Assembly: GCA_022575985.1 (NCBI GenBank)
Contig: JAKSXM010000247.1
Coordinates: 2,131,501-2,195,500 of the forward strand
DNA from: Anagrus nilaparvatae
Taxonomy: Eukaryota; Arthropoda; Insecta; Hymenoptera; Mymaridae
Direction: 5' to 3'
Length of the DNA: 64,000 nucleotides
Under the pieces are notes generated by a model that saw only the letters and a list, made by a program, of their open reading frames with translations, was not told where the DNA came from and did not search any database. Shown here one piece after another: positions 23,952 through 35,406 of the stretch (within the stretch, counting starts at the first letter, position 1; the number at the start of each line of letters is the position of its first letter). The position numbers and the translations under genes were made by a program.

Positions 23952-25184
23952 TAGGGGTGTGCGGTTACCCGACCCGAAGGTTCGGGTCGGTCTTGGATTT
24001 TTCCGGGTCGGGTCGGGTCGGTCTTCGGGTATACCCGAAAAGTTTCAGAGGCCCGAAAGTACAGTTTTTTCATCTGAAATTTCCCTGGCATTACGAATCC
24101 ATGAATATTTTTCCGGGAATTTTCTGTTGAAGCTTAAAAAAGAAGAAAAATAGTCACAAAAAAAGTACTAGAAAAAAAAAAATAATTTTTAACCCATTAG
24201 TAGTTATTTATTTTTTCATGTAAATTGAACAAGAAAATAAATAAATTCGCACTCATTTTAACATTCATACTTATTATTATACTACTATTTTAAATTTGTG
24301 ATTTTCTTAAATAATAGTAATATACCCCAATTCATATTTTTATAAAAATAATAATAAAAAATTAAATAATTTGTATTCAAAAATTTTGAAGAAATTATTT
24401 TTTTAAGTATTAATACTTGACTTACCTTAAAAAATAATTATGCAAAAGGTATAAGTCAAATTTTTTTTAAATGTTTTAAAAATTATTGGCTTAAAGGCTG
24501 TATTAACCCATTACCAACCGGCAGCCAAAACTTGCCACTTGAATAATACTATACAATTTAATCAGTCAAGTTTTAGTACTTAGAAAAATAGTTTCATCAA
24601 AAATCTTGAATACAAATTAATTAATTTTTCTGGACAGTAGCCACGAAAGTATGATTTCCTAGCCACTGCGTGGCCGAGTAAATCGAAATTTCTTGCTACT
24701 GCTGCAGAAAAATTTTATATGGCCCTTGTCCCCATAAATAAAGAGCCCTAAACCGCATTTTATCATCCTCGGCTTCGCCTCTCGGAAGGTAATTTAGTTA
24801 GGATATATTACTATTTTTTAAGAAAATCACAAATTTAAAACAGTAAGTATAATAATAAGAAATGTAAAAAAGAGTACAAATTTATTTATACAATTGTTTA
24901 ATTTACATGAAAAAGTAAATAATTACTTAGAGCTAAAAAAATTATAATTATTTTTCTAATACGCATTTTTTGACTATTTTTCTCTTTTTTAAACGTGAAT
25001 GGAAAATTCCCGTAAAAATATTCATGGATTCGTAATGCCAGGGAAATTTCAGATGAAAAAACTATACCTTCGGATCTCTGAAACTTTTCGGGTATACCCG
25101 AAGACCGACCCGACCCGACCCGAAAAAATCCAGGACCGACCCGAAGCTCGGGTACCCGAAAATTCGGGTAACCGCACACCCCTA
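23952..25184. mobile_element. hAT-type MITE with 8-bp target duplication
   Basis: Non-autonomous element of 1,233 bp. The terminal inverted repeats begin TAGGGGTGTGCGGTTACCCG and mirror at 25165-25184. It is flanked by a perfect 8-bp duplication CTCCTCCC at 23944-23951 and 25185-25192, the hallmark length for hAT. The inverted repeats extend over 250 bp on each side and carry short tandem GGGTC units (24003-24025 and 25094-25115). The centre holds a segment (about 24655-24800) that recurs inverted at 45755-45900. Open frames in the arms are by-products of the GC-rich repeats. No transposase is present. Confidence 0.9.
24655..24800. repeat. Segment shared with 45755-45900, inverted
   Basis: Shared blocks include CTCGGCTTCGCCTCTCGGAA followed by GGTAA, the GCAGAAAAATTTT block, and CCACTGCGTGGCCG-like sequence. 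It lies in the centre of the hAT MITE at 23952-25184 and looks like an older repeat captured there. Confidence 0.6.
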
Positions 25185-26224
25185 CTCCTCCCTATAAACA
25201 TGTTCCATGTTAAAATGATGATGTTATTTAGTAAAGACTGAGATATTGATAGAAGAATAGACGATATAATTTCAAAACTTCTATATTTATTGCTAGGTTG
25301 TTTGAAAAATGCTTCAATTTACCACTCTGAATGCAATAGACTCGGTTTTAATTTCTAAATTAAGAAAAAATATTTTTATAACCAAAATATTTTACTGAAA
25401 ATAAATGTAGAATAGAAATAAATTTGGTTTGTGGCGCAAATTTAGGCAAACACTCACTAGCACTGCGCCACAAGCCGATTTTGACTCTGAATGTGACGAA
25501 TTGTCTTTTCTAGATTTATTTTTTTTTGAAATAAATATATATTTCATTTTTTTTTTTGACATATAAAAATTCATACTTCTTCACTCATATTAATTTCACA
25601 TTGCTTTTAATAACAGTCCCTGTTCTACTTTTTTTTCTTTTCAAAAGTATATTCATAAAGACAAACTAAAATACATAAATTTAAAAAAAATGATATACGT
25701 GTAAAAAATATTTGCAATCTAATCAGTTACATTTTTATTATTTAACAAAAACTTAGTCACATTAACATATTTTAAAAGGTAATTTCAACGCTAATATTTT
25801 ATTATTATGATAAAGCAAAATCAAGATAAATTTAAAAAAAATGAATAAATTTATTTCGGCCTGTAGTTATAATTTTACTCGAGATGCTAAATAAAAAATC
25901 AACAAAGCCTAAAAATATAGGTCATAGCCATACTATTATACTATATCTATGTATATTTTGTATACATTAAGCCATACATATATTTTTCTTTTGTATATAA
26001 AACTGACCAATGTGTTAGTAATGTTCTTTAAAATACATAAAATGAATGAAAAAGTATATTTTGCTCGATATTTTTTTTAATACCCATCTATGTGTACGTT
26101 AAAATTCGTTTTTTTGCTATATTTTTTTAACGTACATGAGGAATTATTTTTAAATTGGTACTCAGGTGTGAACTGAAAATTATAGTGATGGATTTATATA
26201 TATTAGTCTGAAACAAATTAATTG

Positions 26225-26280
26225 ATATTTTTTAATAAATTGGTTAAATTTTTAACTAATAGTCACGTAACAGTGTTGTA
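26225..26280. repeat. Short dispersed repeat shared with 7040-7100
   Basis: AATAAATTGGTTAAATTTTT and TAGTCACGTAACAGTGTT; see the copy at 7040. Confidence 0.5.
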
Positions 26281-26690
26281 TTAGGTTGGCTCGTCAGTAG
26301 ACTCCTAATACACCTTATCTAGACACCGTTTAATTATTTAAAAAACAAAAAATATTAAAAATATAAAATTATTTTTTTGAAATTATGTGTAAGTACATTA
26401 AAATATAAGAAAAGATCTGGACCTAAACATTCACGGCTGGAATTCAGTACGGGTTGTGCTTGGAATTTTCCGAGATTTTCTCAATTTTAAATCTACTCGG
26501 ATAGTTACCAAGTAGGTATATTTTTTAGATAAATGATTTATCAAATAAAAAAATTAAAGAATAAATAAATATTTCTTGCTCAAAACTCAGATATTTATAA
26601 AATAAGGCATGTTTTTATTATTTTAAATAACCGATGCTAAATTATATTTCTTAAAAAACCAAATTCGACGTAAAATTCAAATACGAGCAA

Positions 26691-27327
26691 TACACCAGTC
26701 AAGTCGCGGTTTAGTGTGTATTTTCACTGGCAAAATGAGATTTGCTCTACAATATATGTTTTTTGGGTCGCTGATCACGAAAATCGGTGTCTTTTCCGAG
26801 AGATATTTTCGGAACACCCTTAAATTTGCAAAAACGACCCCCAAAAAGGTTTTTTTTTATATATTAGCAAACTGAGTTTCTAGATTTAGCCGAGAATATG
26901 TCTAAGAGAATTTTTTGGGTCGTTGATCAAGAATTTCGGGGTATTTTTTGATTAATTAATATTTGATACTTAAATTAGATAAAACTGCACTTTAAACGAC
27001 CAAATTAAGTCCTTTTAGGGGTTGCTTTTGCTAATTTAAGGTTGAAATATTATTTATTAATAAAAAATTACTTCAAATTCTTGATCAAGGACCCAAAAAA
27101 CCCTCTTAGACCAATTCTTGGCTAAATCTAGAAACTCAGTTTGCTAATATATAAAAAAACCCCTTTTTGGAGGTAGTTTTTGCAAATTTAAGGGTGTTCC
27201 GAAAATATCTCCCGGAAAAGACACCGATTTTCGTGGTCAGCGACCCAAAAAACAAATAGTAGAGCAAATCTCATGTTGGCCAGTTAAAATACACCCCTCC
27301 CCCTGCTCCCGCAATTTGACTGAACTA
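26691..27327. mobile_element. Foldback element, family B, full-length copy
   Basis: Ends TACACCAGTCAAGTCGCGG and, mirrored, TAGTTCAGTCAAATTGCGGG. Nearly the whole 637 bp is an imperfect palindrome with repeated AAATTTGCAAAA and TTTTGGGTCG(C/T)TGATCA motifs. No coding capacity. Related pieces lie at 4086-4517, 28137-28487 and 43705-43804. Confidence 0.8.
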
Positions 27328-28136
27328 ACTGACTCATTTTTCTAATCGTTTAAATGATTAAAATAAAAAGCTACAAAACCAAATAGATGCAAGTAAAACA
27401 CGGTAGATATTTTGCTGGCGTCGCGTTGTCTCTTGAGATCTTCAAATTAAAATAATTCCTCATATAAAAAAAAGGCTTTTATTTTTATACGAAACTGTCA
27501 ATAATGAATATTAAAATGAAAAAATGTAGTAAAGTATCATAAAATATTTAATATACCTGAAAATGTTAAAAATGTTTCAATAAAACTACATTTATAATTT
27601 ATTTTTTTGAGTATATTTTAATAAAAAAATATACGTATAAAAAAATTACTTTTAGTCACGAGTTATTTATTAATTAATGTTCCTTGCATAAAATAAAAAT
27701 TTTTCATTATTTTTTTTTTAATTTATTACCATACTTATATTTTACATAATTAACGTCATTTTATTAAAAATGTGAAAATTGTCATTGTAATAATAATAAT
27801 TTATTTGATAAATAGAGTACTTTTTCTTATTTATATTCAATATTTTATTTTTACTCTAATTATCACTTTCAATTTAAGTAATAGAAAAAATTATTTTTTT
27901 TATCACGATACATTCTGCATTTTACAAGTAACTTGTCATAAAATTTTCCTTTAAAAATTTTCAAAAACACATCTGAGTATCATATTATATCCTCTTTTCA
28001 TGCTACTTCCGGACCTAAAAAAGGATATTATTCTTGGATTCTCTTTCAAATAATGCTGAAACATTGCAGTTTAACCAGAAAGCTTCAAGTTGGTTTTATT
28101 TTTGTTTACTCAAAAGTCATATATCAAGCCCCATAA

Positions 28137-28487
28137 TACTAAAGTCAAATCATGAAAGGGGGGGGGGAGTTGTTACTGGTCGTCTATAGATTTGGTCTAC
28201 TATAGATTTTTTGAGTCGCTGATTTCGAACCTTGGGATCCTGTCTACAAAAAATGAGCACTTCACTCTTAAGTTTGCAATAACTATCCCTAAAAAGGACT
28301 CTTTAAGTTTGAATAAATCAAAAATTCCCGTATCAGAGTTAGTTTTTGCAAATTTAAGAGCGCTTAGCCCCAATTCCTCATGAAAAAGAGTCGAATATTC
28401 GTGATCAACGACCCAAAAAACCTATAATAGTCCAAATTCGATGGTTGTCAGTAACAATAAAATCAAACTCGTATATTGACTGGAGTA
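28137..28487. mobile_element. Foldback element, family B, shorter copy
   Basis: Begins TACTAAAGTCAAAT and ends ATATTGACTGGAGTA, the family B termini. The interior carries the shared GAGTCGCTGATT and CAACGACCCAAAAAACC motifs. A run of nine G lies near the left end. Confidence 0.75.
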
Positions 28488-28547
28488 TAACAACATAATT
28501 TTTTATTACTGATAATTCTTTCTACATTTTAGTAAATAAACCGCATG

Positions 28548-28615
28548 AACATTTTTGGTCCAAAATGACCAATTTTTAAATTTCTGCCAAAATTACAATT
28601 TTCGATGAAAATAGA
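28548..28615. repeat. Fragment of the 2.3-kb foldback arm
   Basis: TTGGTCCAAAATGACCAATT, then TTTCTGCCAAAATTACAATT, matches the arm at 10525-10570 with a few differences. Confidence 0.55.
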
Positions 28616-31600
28616 TTTTACGGATACACTTTGAAAGCTTTTTTAAATATTCTTCTTATTTTAATATTTTCAATAAAGCGGAAATTATTAATGAATTTAT
28701 GAAAATATTTATTTTCTAATTTTAATCCTTTGAGCAGATTCCATGTTACCCTAATACTATATTAAATTTATAGCTTTTGTGATGTTAAAATCAGTAATTA
28801 ATTGAAATTTACAAAATAAAAAAGAGATAATAAATAAATATTTTTAAAAAAAGCTATAGATTCGGATAATGAAAATAGTTTTGGAAATTAAGTTTTTACT
28901 ACATAGGACAAGAATATAGATTAAACTTTCTTATTACGATCATATAGCAATATAGCGTGTTATTAAAGCATCGAAAAACGTTTAATCTTGCACATTTTAG
29001 TGTTTTCATAATATGAAAGACTATTATATTCGCATTTTCTTATTAAATGTCAGATAATTTAATCTTTAAAACTAAGTCTAGTCATCTCACTATTATGAAC
29101 TGCACGCAACTATCTAAAACTTAATATCTCTTTTAATTTCTTGTTTTACACCCTTTTTGTTCTTCATTAATAGAAATTTTCTTACTTTTAATGGAATATT
29201 TTACGAACTTCTAAATCATTTTAATTATTAATTATTTAGATTTCATTAAATAATTGATTCCATATTATAGCTAAATTAAACTTTAAAAAATTTTTTAGAT
29301 TAATAATTAAAAATTTAATAAATTATTCGCATAATCATATATAGAAGGCAAAGAAGGAGGTTAATTATTTGAAAGTGAAGTTGGCTGCGTCTGAAGCTGC
29401 TGCCTCGTTAAATGAGAATGAAAGCGCTCAACTTGAAATGAGAAGATATAATCTTTTATTTATTTAATTTTTAATTTTGCATTTATATCATCCATTTTTT
29501 CTTTTTGACTTTGGGAGAAAATTTACATCCATGCTTTCAAAAAATTCTGCCTAAAATATAACGTGTAAATATTTAATCTCATTTCAATTAATTTTTATTT
29601 TTATTTGAATTTATAGGCCTAATTAAATAACTAAATGAATTATATTTGAATAAAAATTTTTTATAAAAAAATAAACAGTGCAAGCTCAGTTCCATGTCTT
29701 GTAAAGCTTTTGTATAAAATATTTTTAACGGAAAAATTTAAAGTTTGAATACTTGATAATTTGTTCAAAGGTAAAGCAAATAATCAGGAGCTTTAGGTGT
29801 TAAAAGTTTGAATGACATTAAAAGCTTTAATGTGAGTAACAAATTTTAACAGATTACTGGACATGAATAGTTTGAAAATTAAAGGCCTGATAATTTGAAG
29901 CACATGGGAATTAGCTTGGTTGATGTCCACTGATGCTTATAACTCCATGCAACTTTTTATTTTTCAATATAATTACTTAAAGTCCTAAATATTCAAGATG
30001 AAATTAAAAATTTTCTACCCCAGGGACTTTTTTGTTAAAATCATTTTTAATTAATAATATTCTTGAATTAAAATTTTTTTAAGTTAAATTGAATTTTTTA
30101 ATGCAGTTTTTTTTAAAAAAATCTGCTTGCAGCAAGTGATATTTTTCTGTAAATTAAAAGTTTTAAAATAAAAATAATTATTCAGAATCAGGATAAGACA
30201 TTAATGCAAATTTTGGCTTCTATATATTAAGTAAAAACTTTTCAAACTTAAATTTTTCTTCTATGAACGAAGTTTACTCTAGGAAGTTTTTTAATGATTT
30301 TTAAAAGCAAATAACTTTTTCCTTATGAAAAAATTTTAACATAATAACGTCATAGTATGCATTGAGTAGACGTTTCATAAAATTTTAATTGCATCAGTGT
30401 ATATTCATAATCAATAAACGGCTGATAATGATGGCAAATAAAAACTAATTATAATATAAAAATAACTCTTTTGTATGTTAATTTAAAATAAATATATTGA
30501 TAAAAATGTAAAAATAATCAATCAAAAGTTAAATTAATTAAAAACTTATTATAATCAATATTTACATTTTTAAATTATACTGTGAATTACGCATATTTTT
30601 ATAAATTATAATCTTGATTATTTATTTTTAAATATTTATTAATTATTTATGCAAAAAGTTTTAAAATTTAATGAAATTCATTTTATATGTGTTTCTCAGA
30701 GATAGATATTAATTTTTGTATTGTATTTCAAATAAGCTTGTCTACTAAATTTAGTTAGGACCACGAATCAGCACAAAGAAAATTTGCTTTCTGTCTGAGT
30801 TACAATTAGCAAACATTATTTGTGAAACTATGCAACTTTTAGAAACGTAAACATATCAACTATCTTTGTTTATATTCAGAGATAAAATACACGAGTTTGT
30901 TTAGTTTGCTATAGTAAGCTGAAATAATTATATTTTTTTTTAATTTTATTACACAATTTAACAAATTAGCTATTTGTTTATATTTTTTTTTATCTAATAG
31001 ATTTTCAGTATGTTTTGTCTATACGTAATAAAATTCATATACGCATGACACTGCAGAATAAGATTATTCAAATGTGAAAAAATGCAGTTGTTGTTTTTAA
31101 TGTTGATTCATCATTAAAATATTGGCATGCAATTAATATGTTTTTAACACAATAAATTGTATAAAAATTATGTAGGAAAAGTGACAAATCATTTTTTATT
31201 TCTAATGCAATCAAAATATAGAGAACTTTTTAAATTACTTCATTCTTGTGTCATCAAATTGTAAAGTTTTTTGTAAAAAAATGCAAACTATGATTAAACA
31301 AAATTTAACCCTTCCAATAGTCTACTCTATTTTTTCTAGCAAAAGTTCAAAAATCAACGCAGATTTGTTAACTTCAAATTCTTCCACACATTCTAATTAC
31401 AGTGAAAAAAATTATTTCAGAAGAATCTCAATGCAGCTTTATTTTAATCTGAGTCAAATTTTTTTTAAATCAATTTGAAAAAGTTTCAATCCAACTTTGA
31501 GCAAAAGTTGATTGATTTTATTTATTAGAATGCATTTTCTTTTCAACAAAATTTCCATCTGCTTCGAAGGAAATATTGCTTTTAAAAATGATCTGATAAA

Positions 31601-34600
31601 TCCACTGCGATAAGCGATAACGAATTGACACTAAGCTCAGAAAACGAAATTGACTCTCAAATGAACCTGCTTTCAAAAAGTGGATCACATGAATAAATAT
31701 AATAAATCTTTTAAAATCTTTGGGGTTAAAACCCCCTTAGTTAAATAAAACTTTGTTCATAAAAAGGCATGCAATAATTATTTATAGCGTGGAAACTTTT
31801 CATCAAGCACACACTTTAATTAAAAATGTAATTAATGCTAATAAAAAAGTCTCTGTCATAAAAGCATAATAACTTAAATAAAAAATATTTTTTGTATATT
31901 TTAAGTATCCAGGAAAATTTATGAGATCTAGAAGTAAGTGAGTATTACACATTTTACATGTTACAATAATCTGGAACTTGGTAAAAACGAATAAAAAGAA
32001 TGAGAAAAAATTATAAAACTTTTTTTTTATGCATGAATTATGTCAATAGTGGAAATAAATTTACGACTTTTACTTAATTTTTATCTTTTTTCCTTTCTTT
32101 TTCCTTTTTTTTTAATACTTACAAAAAGTTTGAAGAAGTAAAAAAAATATATTATTTTGTTAAAAAAAACTTGAAGTTTTTTCTACTATTTTTTTTTCTT
32201 CCTTTAGTAAAAAAAATTAGTTTTTGTAAAATAAAGAAATTTTCAGACAATAAATTGTTAATTTTAAGTTTCCAATAATTAGTAATTAATTAATTAATTC
32301 AATTCTACGAATGAACAGAAATTTTGCGTTGGTGGTCCAAGTATTTATTTGATAATTTATAACTAAAAAAAATTTTTATTAGCTTCCAAAATCCGAATTC
32401 AAATTTTTTATTTTTAGCCCCTATCGCAATATTTTTACAAAAAATAATATTTTACGAAAATCCCAAAATAGGATTTGAAGCCAGAGAACTAAAAATTTAG
32501 AAAATTTTTACTTAAGAAGTATATAAAATTATTGAATCCAAATCAAAGTACATATAGCATGGAATCGCTCGTAACCAGTTGTATTGTTTTCATTTAATAT
32601 ACTTTCTTGAATAAAGGTCAGTAATTTAAAAAACTGGAATGAAATGAAAAAATAATCCATGCAAAAAAGTTCACAGAGTTCAAAGTTACTGTAATTACTC
32701 GTTTGAAATTCTTGAATAAAAATCAATTCAAAGAAAATGCAATATTTTTCGATTTTAAGACTTACTTTATTGCTGTTAAAAATAGAACTCTCAGAATAAT
32801 ATTTTTTTAAAATGAATACTTTTTTAAAGTTCAATAGAAATTGAAATAACAGTCAAGGTTTATAAATAGAATTCTTGGCTAAAAATATTTATTTTTTTCG
32901 CATCTGATTGAATTGTATTTACCTTTGAAATATTTCTATGAATAAGTAACGTGAATTGAAAAAAAAACATTAGTGACATTATAATAAAAGAGCGAGTAAT
33001 AAAGCAAAGTATATAAAAATAAAAGGATTTAAAACTCTGAACTTTATTTTTTACTGGACTCTTGACTATTCATCTAAATTTATGTAATAGCTTAAAAAAA
33101 TAAAACCTCTTAAACTATAATATGCAATGCAGATGTATGAAAAAAACATTACTTAAACTTTTTTTTTATTTTTATTAAAAAATTACTTTTTAAATTTTTT
33201 AACTTTCGTTAAATTGAATGATTATTTTTTTTATGAAACTTTTATTTTTATCAATTTAAACTTTGTAAATTTTATTTTATTAAAAAACTAGTAGTTAATA
33301 ATTTTATTAAATTTTTTCATGTAATTTTTCTTAATACTATATACAAAAAGGCAAAAACTTGTAAAAATAAGCCGAAAATCCAAAAGTTAATTAAATAATT
33401 TAAAGAATTTTATATGCCGGTGATTTTGTGATATCTGATTATAAATGCAATATCAGATTCTGCACAACCCTAATACTCATAGAGCCTTCGTAGTTTTAAA
33501 TTCATGTGCCTTAGAAGTCTTTATATAAAACCCATATACAAGAAAAATTCATTTATTCGAATTTTTTTCAGTGGAGCATCTCGTGTTTAACACAATTAAA
33601 AAATTTTACTCTCTAATATTCAATGACTTAATGATAAAGATTTATTTTTTAAGTATAAATGGTTTTTTCTAAAGTTATACCTCCTTGGTCAAATTTACAT
33701 TTAATAATGCCCAAAACAGGCTCAAAAAATTAATAATTCTAAATCACAAAAATTTAAGCATTGAAAAGGAATGTCTGATAGATTATACGTGTAATCGATA
33801 AAGAAAAACATTTTATTTAATAATCTGTATTTGATGATAGCTCATTAAATAAACTTTTACAGTATTTTATTGAATTTCTGAAAAATTCTATTTTTATAAA
33901 AATTTTTTAAATCGGATGAAGCTAAAAATATCTAAAACTATTTATGTAAAAAGGGAAAATCTTTTAAATACACATTAGTGAGTAAGAAAAAAATTCAATA
34001 TAAGAAAATCAAAATAAATGATAAAAAAAAAGTTTTTAAAGCTTTTTAATGCTGGAAAAAAACTGGGATAAAAAAAAGTAAGTAAATTTTTTATTACTTT
34101 ATCCATAAAGCAATTTTATTTTTTTTAGTTTAGAAAAGGAGAATTATTTTTTGAAAAAATTTGTTAAATTTATTATTCTAACACCATAGAAAAAGAAATT
34201 AATTAAATAAAAAAAATTAGTATTATGAAACGTACGGAAGTGCGCGAGCGTTAAATTTTCCTTCAATTCGTGCGCAATCGATCGAAAATTTTTACGTATA
34301 TGGAAGTTTTCAGGAGAATTAAAAAATAAACAAATGCGTAAGAACATATTAATTTAACGATAAATAATAAATAGCTTGTCTGTGTATTTAGAAATGTCAT
34401 GCTATTAATTACATTGGCTTCCTTCATCGTACATAACTGCTATCTGTGTGTACAAACATTTTATTATTTTTTATCAAAATTTTTATAAAATTCGATATTC
34501 ATGTATTGTCAAGGCTAATTTATTTATTTACAATTATGTCATTTGCATTCTAAAATAAAATTAGTCATTCATGAATTTTAGATCATCAATTTCAAAATAA

Positions 34601-35271
34601 TTTTTTTTTTTGGCAACGGCATACCGTATATATTAAATTACTCTACATAAATCATGAATATTTAAATTTTTTTTGTTTACAATATTTTTATATTCAAAAT
34701 CAATACATTTGTTTATTAAATTATTTGAATGAATGAAAAAAATATTGTAAACAAAAAAACAATATTTCTAAAAATTTAATTAATTTAATAAATGAAATTC
34801 GAAACAAAATTTTTCTATTCAAATATTTACTCCTCTTTATTGTACGAATAAAATTTTTAAATTCAACAGTCCGTAAAATTAATTCGCTTGTTTTTCTCTA
34901 ATTAAAATTTTATACTTGAAAGTAAATAATTTAATCCACATTTTTAATTAAAAATAATTATAAAATTTTAAAAAATAAGTAAAAAAAAGTAAAACGTTTG
35001 TTTTCAAGCACAAAACATATACCGAGGAAAATCGATGTTTTTTACCATGAAAATCTCATGTACAAGTTTTTTTTATTTCTTTTTCTTCGTACATCAAGTT
35101 ATAAGAAAAAAAAAACAAGTTTTTTTATATCATACCAATTCTCATTGATTATCAGTATTTTTTTATCTATAAAATAAATCAATGTTTTTTAAAAAGTTTT
35201 TACAAATAAGCCTGACATTACAAGCAATTTTCTACTTAAAACAATAAAATAAAGCAAAACCCTTAGAAATT
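28616..35271. other. Intronic AT-rich DNA
   Basis: Apart from the coding-like island at 29345-29467, no recognisable element. Short frames are low-complexity (F, I, K, N, S) and probably chance. Confidence 0.5.
29345..29467 (+). other. Coding-like island inside the FERM intron
   Basis: A locally GC-richer stretch opens after an ATATATAG acceptor-like site and reads KAKKEVNYLKVKLAASEAAA and SLNENESAQLEMRRYN before a TAA at 29465. The composition (K, E, A, L; coiled-coil-like) looks like real protein sequence, perhaps a last exon or a retro-inserted fragment. It is on the strand opposite to the FERM gene. I do not recognise the family, and no start or companion exon was found. Confidence 0.3.
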
Positions 35272-35299
35272 CGCAGAGAGAGGAAGAGAGAGAGAGAGG
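35272..35299. repeat. (GA)n microsatellite next to FERM exon 1
   Basis: Purine run of AG units about ten bases inside the intron from the exon 1 donor. It may simply be a microsatellite. Confidence 0.8.
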
Positions 35300-35310
35300 G
35301 TTCGGCTTAC

Positions 35311-35406
35311 CTGAAAATCGCATTGTATGACTTCGTCATCATCTAATAATCGAATAATGGCGCGATGCACCACCGTAACGTCACTTTTACTACCGAATTT
35401 CAACAT
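35311..35406 (-). CDS. FERM-domain protein (FRMD3/FRMD5-like), coding exon 1
   Basis: First coding exon of a FERM-domain protein of the band 4.1 superfamily, a group that links membrane proteins to the cortical cytoskeleton. Reading on the minus strand from the ATG at 35406, it gives 32 residues, MLKFGSKSDVTVVHRAIIRL and then LDDDEVIQCDFQ. The stretch RLLDDDEVIQCDFQ is the start of the ubiquitin-like F1 lobe, comparable to RLLDDSE in FRMD3/FRMD5. The exon ends in phase 0 at a consensus donor (CAG followed by GTAAGC). The frame joins exon 2 at 1772-1876, where the F1 lobe continues. The short basic leader before the F1 lobe is usual for this group. The start is chosen because it is the ATG in frame at the head of the conserved segment. 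A 5' UTR should lie to the right, in the gap shared with the divergent epimerase gene. Assignment to FERM is strong; assignment to FRMD3/5 rather than another 4.1 subgroup is inference. Confidence 0.85.

Larger units (their letters stand above)
23599..25211 (-). mobile_element. Family C repeat, copy 2, carrying a nested hAT MITE
   Basis: Reverse orientation: starts AACTTATAACTGGTTTTTG, has GCATGGAACATGTTTACTT, then decayed ~24-bp units (TCTAAGTCCCTTAACACG type, 23760-23880), and ends ATAAACATGTTCCATGTT. A hAT MITE is inserted at 23952-25184. Confidence 0.65.
1877..35310 (-). other. Intron 1 of the FERM-domain gene (33.4 kb)
   Basis: Phase-0 intron, GTAAGC donor and TTTCAG acceptor, splitting the F1 lobe between residues 32 and 33. 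It is filled with transposon copies and relics listed separately: TA-flanked MITEs, a transposase relic, a 2.3-kb foldback element, a LINE, hAT MITEs and others. No second host gene could be supported inside it. Two short coding-like islands (19696-19905 and 29345-29467) are listed separately. Confidence 0.8.

Noticed and set aside
23920..24153. 77-residue frame rich in Gly, Arg and Val
   Set aside because: Falls in the hAT terminal repeat with GGGTC units; its mirror in the other arm (24898-25179) gives a similar artefact.
24003..25115. GGGTC pentamer arrays as telomeric repeats
   Set aside because: They do not match the TTAGG insect telomere repeat, are only a few units long, and are part of the MITE inverted arms.
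31590..31695. Short plus frame SDKSTAISDNELTLSSENEI
   Set aside because: Looks somewhat protein-like but is only 34 codons, with a stop directly before it and no splice sites or family; too weak to list.
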